A stretch of 64,000 bases of DNA. Origin: an uncultured Erythrobacter sp. GTDB lineage: Bacteria; Pseudomonadota; Alphaproteobacteria; Sphingomonadales; Sphingomonadaceae. This document shows positions 8,255 through 15,889 of the stretch, piece by piece (position 1 is the first letter of the stretch; each line of letters starts with the position of its first letter). The notes beneath the pieces are model-generated. The model was not told where the DNA came from. It worked only from the letters and a program-made list of their open reading frames with translations, and did not search any database. The stretch is from contig CANNCZ010000002.1 in assembly GCA_947503275.1 (NCBI GenBank), positions 1,074,733 to 1,138,732 on the forward strand, written 5' to 3'. Both the position numbers and the translations under genes were made by a program.

Positions 8255-9607
8255 TCATTCAGCCACGCCTCCATTTGTGCTTGGTGCGGAATCTGGACTG
8301 TCGGCTGGCCCTTGGTGCTGGCTGGCTTTTCGCCCTAAGCCGAATTTCTGAGCAGCTTCCTTGTCGCCGCGATCAACCGCGTAGTGCTTTGAGAGCATAG
8401 CTGTGCCTTTGTGGCCTAATCGGCCTGCAACCGTACGCGGGTCCACGTTGTTGCGGATGAGCATTGAGGCGTGTGTCCTCCGAAGGTCGTGCAGGCGCAC
8501 ATCTTTGAGGCCAGTCTCAGCCCACAATCGGGTTAGCGCCCGCTTGGCAGTGGTCAACGATACAGGGAAAAGTCGGTCGTCACCCTCTGTGCGCTCCAAG
8601 CCGCGAAGTTGCTCTAGTATTCGCTCCATCTCCGGTGTGCAGGTAATGGTACGGCCTTTTTCTGTTTTCGTTGTCGCCTTCGGAATTTCGATTTCGGTAT
8701 GACCCTCAGCGATCTTTCGCACGTTCCCGAAGCGCAGCCCAAGGATTTCGCCGCGTCTCATGCCGGAGTGGAGCGCCCACATGATGAAATGCCGGAGCCA
8801 TCCCCTGATCTGCTGTGTATGGACTTCCTTGTTTTCCTCTTGCTCGGCTTCGATCCGCTCCGCAGTGGCCAAGATCGTCTCAATCTCTTCGTCAGTCACA
8901 TATCTCTGGCGAGGCTCATCCGCGCCCTTCAACTTATCAGCGCGCCGCGATGGGTTCTGATCGATTATCCCAACGCGCACCGCATCGTTCATTATGGCAT
9001 TGAAGGTCGCCAGTTGTCGCTTCACGGTTGCAGCGGATAACGTTCTACGCTGGGAGGAAATCCAAGCATTGATGTCTCTTGGCGTGATTGCATCAAGAGC
9101 AAGTTGCCCAAACGTTGGTGCCAACGCTTTCTCTACGTGGCCCTTAGTAACCCCGTATCCCCGTAGGGTCGGTTGCCGACGCTCCAGCCAACGTGCAGCA
9201 TAGTCCGCGAACGTGTCCGCTTGTTGAGGCTCGATAGATTCTCCTTTGTCAGCGAGGCGTTGAAGGCGGTCACGCTCCTGTACGAGTTCCGGCCAATCCC
9301 AAGAGGTGCGTTTGCCAAGCTTGTGTTCAACGGACTCGCCAGGGCGGATTGAGCGTCCCCTATAAAGCCCACCCCTTGGGAATCTGATCTTGACCCATAC
9401 GGTGAAGTCTCTTGCGCCGCGAAAGAGGCCTATGCCCTCACAATACAGCGGGCGCTTGCTCATGACTTTCGGGAGAGAAGATTCGAGTTCCTCGAATTGC
9501 GCGTATTTTCGCGGTCTGCCGCGAGGTCGTGAGGCTGTAGGTGTTTCGGGCTTTTGCATCTTGGGTGGCTCGTGTTGCCAGTGGGGAATTAAGTGGGGTA
9601 TAGGCAT
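8255..9607 (-). CDS. int: Tyrosine-recombinase integrase
   Basis: This phage-type integrase has all the catalytic landmarks: the first Arg in SGMRRGEILGL, HDLRRTH, the GHKG box and the nucleophile Tyr in SKHYAV. An N-terminal arm-binding-like segment and a SAM-like core-binding domain precede them. It would catalyse integration and excision at the tRNA-Gly site that lies just to its right. The ORF track begins at a GTG (9652), but the ATG at 9607 directly follows GTGAGGAT and is a likelier start, and a further ATG is at 9559. The gene reads away from the attachment site, into the element. Confidence 0.9.
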   Translation of the reverse strand: MPIPHLIPHWQHEPPKMQKPETPTASRPRGRPRKYAQFEELESSLPKVMSKRPLYCEGIGLFRGARDFTVWVKIRFPRGGLYRGRSIRPGESVEHKLGKRTSWDWPELVQERDRLQRLADKGESIEPQQADTFADYAARWLERRQPTLRGYGVTKGHVEKALAPTFGQLALDAITPRDINAWISSQRRTLSAATVKRQLATFNAIMNDAVRVGIIDQNPSRRADKLKGADEPRQRYVTDEEIETILATAERIEAEQEENKEVHTQQIRGWLRHFIMWALHSGMRRGEILGLRFGNVRKIAEGHTEIEIPKATTKTEKGRTITCTPEMERILEQLRGLERTEGDDRLFPVSLTTAKRALTRLWAETGLKDVRLHDLRRTHASMLIRNNVDPRTVAGRLGHKGTAMLSKHYAVDRGDKEAAQKFGLGRKASQHQGPADSPDSAPSTNGGVAE

Positions 9608-9653
9608 ATCCTCACAAAATTGTGAAGCAGAAACACCCCACCAAATCCCCACT
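9580..9653. repeat. Nested palindrome at the integrase start
   Basis: AGTGGGGAATTAAGTGGGGT (9580-9599) is mirrored by ACCCCACCAAATCCCCACT (9635-9653), which reads almost the same on the other strand. Between them TCACAAAATTGTGA (9612-9625) is an inverted repeat whose centre nearly coincides with that of the outer arms. The structure spans the integrase start region. It may hold arm-type integrase sites, excisionase sites, or an autoregulatory operator. Confidence 0.5.
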
Positions 9654-9765
9654 CGGAACGGCTAGAAACTCCAGAAATTCGCTATAACTGCAATAACCAT
9701 AGTCGGTTGATCGATACGCTCCACCCTCGAACGATAGTAACGACGTGATCGCTTGGGAACAGGTG

Positions 9766-9819
9766 GCACTTACCTTGCCAAGGTTGGGGTCTGGCGTTCG
9801 AATCGCCTCGCCCGCTCCA
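9766..9819 (+). tRNA. 3' fragment of tRNA-Gly(GCC); attachment site
   Basis: The sequence contains the anticodon arm ACCTTGCCAAGGT with a GCC anticodon, a T-loop TTCGAAT and the acceptor end CGCCCGCTCCA, matching the 3' two-thirds of bacterial tRNA-Gly(GCC). The 5' acceptor strand (GCGGGCG expected) and a normal D-arm are absent from the bases upstream, so this is not a working tRNA. The first T-stem pair is T-T, a mismatch. A 3' tRNA copy next to an outward integrase is the usual attachment-site scar. The complete gene should be at the other end of the element, left of this window. Confidence 0.75.
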
Positions 9820-9899
9820 TTGACTTCCCAAAATAGCTGTTATTTCATAGGGGCTTGTTTGCCCTTGGGTGGAGCTTTGCCTAGGCTCGCGAGGAATTT

Positions 9900-10213
9900 G
9901 CGTACCAAACACCTTGTTGGAGCCGACGGTACAAGGATCGCGTCCTCTCGAATTCGGGGCAGGGCACTGACACCGCAATCGCCGCGTACCTGCCGAAGAA
10001 CTGCTTGATCTGATCGGCAACAAACCGATCCTTTCAACCATTCGGCAATAGGTCCAAGCCTTCTACAATTGGTGGCGCCATCTGAGTGAGCAGTTCAGCC
10101 AATCGCAAGATACCGTGGCCGAACTGCCGCACTTGGATGCCGATTGTCGGTCGAACACTGCATTTCGTCGAGCTTTGAACATTTGTGGTTGCGCTTTGCG
10201 GACCACGCTCTAG
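9900..10213 (+). pseudogene. Possible degenerate coding remnant
   Basis: One plus-strand frame keeps protein-like composition across about 100 codons but is broken by TGA at 9968 and TAG at 10049. Its three blocks read like TVQGSRPLEF, AEELLDLIGNKPILST and YNWWRHLSEQF. It sits just outside the attachment site and has no start. I cannot name a family; transposase or element debris is possible, and it may be chance. Confidence 0.25.
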
Positions 10214-10227
10214 GTGGATGATACATT

Positions 10228-10250
10228 GTCACAATGTGACGTTATCACAT
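10228..10250. promoter_or_regulatory. Two overlapping palindromes upstream of the TonB receptor
   Basis: GTCACAATGTGAC (10228-10240) is a perfect inverted repeat about a single central base. ATGTGACGTTATCACAT (10234-10250) is a second, with six-base arms and a five-base spacer that share TGTGA with the first. They lie 26-48 bases before the start codon of a ZnuD-like receptor, a good place for a metal-responsive repressor such as Zur. The spacing is not that of a standard CRP site. Confidence 0.45.
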
Positions 10251-10275
10251 CTAATTTGACTTAAGAGAGTTCGCT

Positions 10276-12453
10276 ATGAAGCCTATCACTTCTCGTATCG
10301 CTGTTGCGACCGCCCTAACTTTCGCTTTCGTCGCCACTCCCGCTTTTGCTAACGATACCAGTAACAGCGAGACGGCGACCGCCGATGAGCAGGAGCAGGC
10401 CGAACGCCGGGCCGCACGAGAGGCTGCGCGCGAGGAGGACCCGCATTATCGCGGCGAAATCGTCGTCGCTGCGGAAGGTCTGGACGAGCTGGATTTCATC
10501 TCTGGTCAGGACATTGTCGAAATTGATGAGATTCAGCGCGACCTGAGCGGACAGCTCGGCGAAGTGCTTTCCAAAGTCCCAGGTGTTTCATCGACCAGCT
10601 TCACCCCTGGTGCGTCCCGTCCAATTCTGCGCGGGCAAGATGGCGAGCGGGTGCGTATCCTGATCGACGGTCTTGGCACCGCAGATGTTGGCAACACGTC
10701 GGCAGACCATGCGACCACGATTGACCCGCTTACAGTCGAGCGGATCGAAGTCTTGCGCGGTCCAGCCGCCCTGCTCTTCGGCAGTCAGGCGATTGGCGGC
10801 GTCGTCAATGTTATCGACCGCCGCATCCCTATCGCTGTCCCAGAAAACGGCGTGCACGTCGAAGCGATCACCGCCTTTGATACCGCTAGCAGCCTGCGCA
10901 GCGGCGGTGCCTCGATTGATGCTGCCTTGAATGACATGTTCGTCATCCATCTCGACGGGTCATTCCGCGAGACCGAGAATCAGGGCATTCCCGGCTTTCA
11001 ATTGACCGATGATCTGCGCGCCGACTTGCTTGGCGATGCCGCAGAGGAAGAGGCAGAAGGCGAATTCGAAGAAGCTGCCGAGCTGCGCGCGGCGGCCAAT
11101 CAACGGGACTTTTTGCCGAATAGCGCGACCGAAACCTGGACCTTGAATGGCGGTATCGGCGTTATCTTGGGCGATTCGTCCTTTGGTGCCTCGGTTGGCT
11201 ATTACGACACCGATTACGGCATTGTCGGCAACCCTGAAGGCGGGCACCATGGCGAAGAAGGTGAAGGCGGCGAGGAAGAAGAGGAAGAGGGTCCAGAAAC
11301 CGTCTCCATCGGACTTGAACAACTGCGCGTTGATGTTCGCGGTGATATTGCGCTGGGCAGCGGGTTCTTCTCGCGCCTGAAATTGCGCGGTGGCTATTCT
11401 GACTACACTCATACCGAATTTGAAGGCACTGAAGTTGGCACAGTGTTCGACACCGAAACTGTCGAAGTTCGCGCCGAATTGATCCAAAGCAGCGGCGGCG
11501 TGATTGGCGCACAATTCACCTCACGCGATTTCGAAGCGGTCGGCGAAGAGGCATTCGTCGCCCCCAACGAAACAACCCAATTCGCCGTGTTCACCGCGCA
11601 GGAATTCGACTTCGACGACATCCAGATCGAGGCCGCTGGCCGATATGAGCGGGTTGACGTGGAATCCGAACCGCTTGGTTTAGAACGCGACTTCGACCTG
11701 TTCTCCGGCGCATTGTCAGCGATCTTGGTCACCGAAGGCGGCACGCGCTTTGGCGCAACAGTCTCCCGCTCAGAACGGGCGCCAGCTGGCGAAGAACTGT
11801 TCGCCAATGGCCCGCATATCGCGACACAAATCTTCGAAATTGGTGACCCCGATCTCGACACCGAAAGCGCATGGGGCCTCGAGACATTCCTGCGCGCCAA
11901 TTCCGGGGATGTCGAATTCAACGCGTCCGTCTTCTATCAAACGTTCGACGATTACATCTTCCTTTCACCGACGGGGGCTGAAGAAGACGATTTGCCGGTT
12001 TTCCAATTCCTCCAACAGGACGCCGATTTCTTTGGCTTTGAAGCCGGATTGACAACACCGATCATCGAAACCGATGACTATGTGATTTCCACCGATCTGC
12101 GCGCTTCATATGTTTCGGCCGACTTTAGCGACAACTCAAACGTCCCCCGCATTCCGCCAGTAAGCCTGCTTGGCGCGGTGGAAGTCGAGGTCGATGCATT
12201 CGAGCTGCGCGGCGAGGTTCAATGGTTTGGTGAGCAAGACGACGTGGCGGAATTTGAGACCCCGACCGACGACTTTGCATTCGCGAACCTGTACCTTGCT
12301 TGGCGTCCGATAGAGGCCAACCAGAATGTTGTGTTCCAAATCGCCGGTGAGAACCTGTTCAATGTAACAGGCCGTCGCCACACGAGCTTCACCAAAGAAT
12401 TCGTCGCGCTGCCCGGTCGTAATTTGCGGGCGAGTGTCCGGCTTAGCTTCTGA
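10276..12453 (+). CDS. TonB-dependent receptor, ZnuD-like
   Basis: The 725-residue outer-membrane receptor has a cleavable signal peptide ending near AFA, a plug domain (EVLSKVPGVSSTSF, then LRGQDGERVRILIDGL) and a beta-barrel ending in RASVRLSF with terminal Phe. An extracellular-type loop near residues 320-345 is packed with His and Glu (GGHHGEEGEGGEEEEEEG). Such metal-binding loops occur in the zinc receptor ZnuD, so zinc or another divalent metal is the likely cargo. That is inference from the loop and overall pattern. AAGAGAG precedes the ATG, and the overlapping palindromes upstream suggest repression by a metal sensor. The gene is monocistronic and ends in a hairpin. Confidence 0.8.
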   Translation: MKPITSRIAVATALTFAFVATPAFANDTSNSETATADEQEQAERRAAREAAREEDPHYRGEIVVAAEGLDELDFISGQDIVEIDEIQRDLSGQLGEVLSKVPGVSSTSFTPGASRPILRGQDGERVRILIDGLGTADVGNTSADHATTIDPLTVERIEVLRGPAALLFGSQAIGGVVNVIDRRIPIAVPENGVHVEAITAFDTASSLRSGGASIDAALNDMFVIHLDGSFRETENQGIPGFQLTDDLRADLLGDAAEEEAEGEFEEAAELRAAANQRDFLPNSATETWTLNGGIGVILGDSSFGASVGYYDTDYGIVGNPEGGHHGEEGEGGEEEEEEGPETVSIGLEQLRVDVRGDIALGSGFFSRLKLRGGYSDYTHTEFEGTEVGTVFDTETVEVRAELIQSSGGVIGAQFTSRDFEAVGEEAFVAPNETTQFAVFTAQEFDFDDIQIEAAGRYERVDVESEPLGLERDFDLFSGALSAILVTEGGTRFGATVSRSERAPAGEELFANGPHIATQIFEIGDPDLDTESAWGLETFLRANSGDVEFNASVFYQTFDDYIFLSPTGAEEDDLPVFQFLQQDADFFGFEAGLTTPIIETDDYVISTDLRASYVSADFSDNSNVPRIPPVSLLGAVEVEVDAFELRGEVQWFGEQDDVAEFETPTDDFAFANLYLAWRPIEANQNVVFQIAGENLFNVTGRRHTSFTKEFVALPGRNLRASVRLSF

Positions 12454-12472
12454 TCATTCGACCAGATCAAGG

Positions 12473-12516
12473 AAAAAGGCGGGGTCGGCATGTGCCGGCC
12501 CCGCCTTTCTCTTTTT
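12473..12516 (+). terminator. Rho-independent terminator after the TonB receptor
   Basis: AAAGGCGGGGTCGGCA pairs with TGCCGGCCCCGCCTTT around a two-base loop, followed by TCTCTTTTTT. The A-rich left flank means it may also stop transcription of the convergent gene. Confidence 0.85.
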
Positions 12517-12529
12517 TGGGATAAGAAAC

Positions 12530-13708
12530 TCAGTTCTCGACCGCGAATGTGATCTCTGCGTGTTCTTGCAAACGGTCGACCAACGCTTCACCAAGGAACG
12601 ATCCCGGTGTGCCAATGCCACCCGGCGCATCCGATGAGAGCAACGCGATGCCGGTTTCTGCGATCATCCGGCTGGTTGAACCATAGCCCGGATCATATTT
12701 GCCTTTGACCCCGAAATGCAGCGTGTCTTCGCCGTTTGGATTGTCCGCCACGAATAGCACATCGTAGAACCCGTTTTCCCGCTCCTCCTTGGTCGGGCCT
12801 TCACCGGGCTTGGGCGGTTTTGCGCCGAATGGGTTCTTCATCATTTCAGCAGCCGCTTCGGCCATTTTCTTGCCAGCCTCACCAGGACTGGTCAGCATCA
12901 TTTCATCATACTGAAAGTCTTCGCCGTATGGGTGGCCCAGCAGGAAATTGGTGCGGTGCACGTTCTTCGTGTTGATCGGGGCCATGACGAAAGGCGCGGC
13001 CCATTTGTCCAAATCCTTTTCGTACATCGGCACCATGCCGGTCGGTTGGCTTGGTCCGTCAAAGCCCGGCGTCAGAGCAAAGCTGTCGCGCAGCACATTG
13101 ATGATGCGCGGGTTCTTTGCCGCCGCTTTCATCGTCGCGCCCAGGCTGGCTGCGGTGCCGCCGGAAAATGTCCCCGCCATCGCGCGCACACGGCCGCGAA
13201 TTTTGGGCGAGGGCGCACCAAAGCGTTCTTGTGCCGCTTTTTGAGTCATCAACACGCCGAGGTCGAAGGGAATGGAATCAAACCCGCTAGAGAAACAAAT
13301 GCGCGCGCCGCTGGCTTCTGCTGCCGCTTGATGCTCGTCGATCTTCTCGGCCATCCAAGCGGGTTCGCCGCTTAGGTCGGCATAGTCGGTGCCAGTTTTC
13401 ACACAGGCTGCGACTAAGTCATCGCCATAGAGTTGGTATGGGCCGACGGTTGTGATGACGACTTTGGTGCGTGCGCACATCGCCTCCAGATCGGCAGGAT
13501 GATCGGCATTGGCGACCACCAGCGGCGTATCGGCAGGCGCGCCAATCTCATCGCGCACGGCTTCCAGCTTTTCCTGTGAGCGGCCAGCCATTGCCCATTT
13601 TGGGGCGTTGTCCGAACTGCCATAGTGGCTGTCCAGATATTCTGCGACTAGCCGCCCGGTATATCCGGTTGCGCCATAGACGATGATGTCGAATTCAGTG
13701 TCTGCCAT
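12530..13708 (-). CDS. Saccharopine dehydrogenase-like NAD(P) reductase
   Basis: The protein opens MADTEFDIIVYGATGYTGRLV, a Rossmann fold with the GATGYTG dinucleotide loop of the saccharopine dehydrogenase-like/trans-acting enoyl reductase family. Members of about 390-420 residues reduce or dehydrogenate varied substrates, some lipid-linked, and the substrate here cannot be read from sequence. The ORF track starts at 13759, but the ATG at 13708 has AAAGGAGA seven bases upstream and is preferred (392 residues). It stands alone between the TonB terminator and a thioesterase gene on the same strand. Confidence 0.8.
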   Translation of the reverse strand: MADTEFDIIVYGATGYTGRLVAEYLDSHYGSSDNAPKWAMAGRSQEKLEAVRDEIGAPADTPLVVANADHPADLEAMCARTKVVITTVGPYQLYGDDLVAACVKTGTDYADLSGEPAWMAEKIDEHQAAAEASGARICFSSGFDSIPFDLGVLMTQKAAQERFGAPSPKIRGRVRAMAGTFSGGTAASLGATMKAAAKNPRIINVLRDSFALTPGFDGPSQPTGMVPMYEKDLDKWAAPFVMAPINTKNVHRTNFLLGHPYGEDFQYDEMMLTSPGEAGKKMAEAAAEMMKNPFGAKPPKPGEGPTKEERENGFYDVLFVADNPNGEDTLHFGVKGKYDPGYGSTSRMIAETGIALLSSDAPGGIGTPGSFLGEALVDRLQEHAEITFAVEN

Positions 13709-13777
13709 GAAGTGTTCTCCTTTGCCGGTGGGCATGGAGTAGCGCTTAGTAAGAGTCAAAACTCGCCGCAGAAATGT

Positions 13778-14560
13778 TCAAACACGCGGTGTCCTTGGCA
13801 GGACGCCTGTCTGGCTGGAAATTGCCAGCAAGGTGCCGTCCTCGGCGAAATGCCGAGCTTGCCCATGAACAGTGCCGCGATCAAATGCACCCAATTCAGT
13901 CACTGAAAGCACCCATCCCGGCGGCGAACTTTGGATGAAGCGGAAAGTTGCATCAAGGCTCGATCCGGTTCGTGTTTGCGGATGTGCGCCAAGGAAAAAA
14001 TCGGAAATCACGGCAAGAATGCCCACATCGTTGGCAAAACCAGCGCGGGACCGTGTCCACATTGCCTCTATTCCGAGGTCATTATCCTCCCAGGCGGTGC
14101 GGCGTTCCAATTGACCGATCAAATTGTCGTCAAAGCCGTTGGGATCAAGTGGTTTGACTTCACACTCGTCCGGTGCAGGCACATCGGGCATTCGCGCAAA
14201 CAGGCGCTGATCGCTGGGCTCGCGCGCGCCCAAAGCTGCGACGACTTGTGAGACAGTGCGTTCGCCGACGCTTAGCTTCGCCTGCCATTGCCCAATACTG
14301 CGCCCACCGCCGATCTGTTCACACTCAATATGCAATTCATCTGCACCTTGCGTGGGGCTTAGGAATTGTATGGTTGACCACAGCAAAGGCATGCCGCTCG
14401 CCAGTTCAAGCGCATCAATCGAGGCAGCAAGACATCCACCGCCCATGACAAAGGGATGTTCTGGAGGTCCAACTGTGGCGGGGCGCGTGACGGGGAGAAT
14501 GAATTGTTCTGCGCTGGTCCCGGACACCACGCGCCAGAACGGATATTTGGCTATGCTCAT
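13778..14560 (-). CDS. Acyl-CoA thioesterase-like double hot-dog protein
   Basis: At 260 residues this matches the TesB-like thioesterase-family proteins with two hot-dog folds. The first half contains HPFVMGGGCLAASIDALE and a substrate-tunnel-like SGMPLLWSTIQFLSPTQ. The second half contains SLDATFRFIQSSPPGWVLS and ends with a GTVHGQARHFAEDGTLLA strand typical of the second domain. Hydrolysis of acyl-CoA is the family activity, and chain length is unknown. It lies 70 bases upstream of the reductase gene on the same strand. Confidence 0.75.
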   Translation of the reverse strand: MSIAKYPFWRVVSGTSAEQFILPVTRPATVGPPEHPFVMGGGCLAASIDALELASGMPLLWSTIQFLSPTQGADELHIECEQIGGGRSIGQWQAKLSVGERTVSQVVAALGAREPSDQRLFARMPDVPAPDECEVKPLDPNGFDDNLIGQLERRTAWEDNDLGIEAMWTRSRAGFANDVGILAVISDFFLGAHPQTRTGSSLDATFRFIQSSPPGWVLSVTELGAFDRGTVHGQARHFAEDGTLLAISSQTGVLPRTPRV

Positions 14561-14585
14561 TCGCGCAAGGGTAACGCAGCCGAGA

Positions 14586-15140
14586 TCAGAGTCGAGGCAA
14601 AGTCACTCCGCGCTGGCCCATATATTTGCCTGCGCGGTCGGCATAGGTGACCTCGGGGCGTTCATTGCCCTTTAGGAACAGGAACTGGCATGCGCCTTCA
14701 TTGGCGTAGATTTTGGCAGGCAGCGGCGTGGTGTTGGAAAACTCCAGCGTCACATGCCCTTCCCAACCCGGCTCAAGCGGGGTGACGTTCACGATAATCC
14801 CACAGCGCGCATAGGTGCTTTTGCCAAGGCAGATGACCAACACATCCTCTGGGACGCGGAAATATTCGACCGTGCGTGCGAGGGCAAAGGAGTTGGGCGG
14901 GATGATGCAGACATCAGTTTCGCGGTCGACAAGGCTGCCTTCGTCGAAGTTCTTGGGATCGACGGTGGAGGAATTCACATTGGTGAAAATCTTGAATTCC
15001 GGCGCAACTCGCGCGTCATAACCATAGGACGACAGGCCGTAGCTGATCACGCCTTCGCGGCGCTGAGCCTCCACAAAGGGTTCGATCATGCCGTGGGACT
15101 GCGCCTGTTCACGGATCCATTTGTCTGAGAGAATCGCCAT
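14586..15140 (-). CDS. dcd: dCTP deaminase
   Basis: This makes dUTP from dCTP for thymidylate synthesis. The 184-residue product carries the family core: [22 protein letters not shown], the active-site GKSTYARCG and [16 protein letters not shown] with the catalytic Glu, then [19 protein letters not shown] at 15140 is the conserved N-terminus, so it is chosen over the upstream TTG at 15158. The length is normal for a homotrimeric bacterial Dcd. Confidence 0.95.
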   Translation of the reverse strand: MAILSDKWIREQAQSHGMIEPFVEAQRREGVISYGLSSYGYDARVAPEFKIFTNVNSSTVDPKNFDEGSLVDRETDVCIIPPNSFALARTVEYFRVPEDVLVICLGKSTYARCGIIVNVTPLEPGWEGHVTLEFSNTTPLPAKIYANEGACQFLFLKGNERPEVTYADRAGKYMGQRGVTLPRL

Positions 15141-15294
15141 GGCAGCATAATCCCGCAAAGCGGTTCGTTAGAGCAACCGCAGCGCCCAGGTTATCCGGAA
15201 GAGTCTTTCGTTGTCGGCACCCCATGCGGGGCGTCAAATCCTCGCTCACCCGCCCTTAGGACGCGTCGCGGATGCGATGCGCAAACACAAACCT

Positions 15295-15837
15295 CTAATC
15301 GATCAACTCTGCGCCCAATCGCGGGTTGAGTGTTGTGATGTGGTTGAGCCACCTTTTTGGCCTGCGCAGCATGTCTTCAGGATACGCTACCCGCAATCCC
15401 AGTATTCGCGCCATTTCCCCCACGAAATGGATGCAATTGCGCGTTTCCAGATCGTAATATTTGCCCGGCGCATTCTGCCATGCGCGCACCTCTGAGATGA
15501 TGCGGCGGTATTGCGCGTCGGTTATTGTCATGGAGAAATGGCGGTTTGTGCGCCTCACAGTGCGGGCGCTTTCGGCCAGAACCATGTGCTCAACCGGGCC
15601 ATTCAACACGGCGGTATTCGCCCGGCGCGCGGAGAAACCGTAATTCTCATCAATGGTCTCACCCGTGCTGTCCAGTGTCCCTTCGAGCACAATGAAAGTG
15701 TGAGGATAGCGCCCGAACAGCACAGAGCCATTGAAGCTGTGGAAGTGGATTTGCACCTCCGCCATGGCCGCGCCGCTCCACATAAGAGCAAGCAGAGCGA
15801 TCAGGTGCGTGGTGAGCCGGGAAAGACGAGTAATCAT
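15295..15837 (-). CDS. Secreted protein, possible permuted papain-like fold
   Basis: The 180-residue protein begins with a signal peptide (HLIALLALMWSGAAMAEV). A His in RYPHTFIVLEG is followed about 85 residues later by a Cys in DLETRNCIHFVGEMA. That order is what circularly permuted NlpC/P60-like hydrolases show, so a cell-wall or lipid-modifying role is possible, but the match is by eye. The ORF track extends to 16239 only by running antisense through putA. The ATG at 15837 is chosen because the signal peptide starts there. The gene lies 52 bases downstream of putA on the same strand. Confidence 0.7.
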   Translation of the reverse strand: MITRLSRLTTHLIALLALMWSGAAMAEVQIHFHSFNGSVLFGRYPHTFIVLEGTLDSTGETIDENYGFSARRANTAVLNGPVEHMVLAESARTVRRTNRHFSMTITDAQYRRIISEVRAWQNAPGKYYDLETRNCIHFVGEMARILGLRVAYPEDMLRRPKRWLNHITTLNPRLGAELID

Positions 15838-15889
15838 AGGTACGGATTTATCGCGTTTATCGCCGCACTTGCAAGAGCTTAGAGAGCGT

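Noticed and set aside
7975-8400. 141-residue plus-strand ORF in the gap after the integrase
   Set aside because: It overlaps the integrase antisense, has no ribosome site and no recognisable motif.
9682-10041. 119-residue minus-strand ORF over the tRNA fragment
   Set aside because: Its sequence is the familiar spurious translation antisense to a tRNA, with no support as a gene.
10234-10250. CRP/FNR site
   Set aside because: The TGTGA-TCACA spacer is five bases, not the six of CRP sites, and a second palindrome overlaps it.
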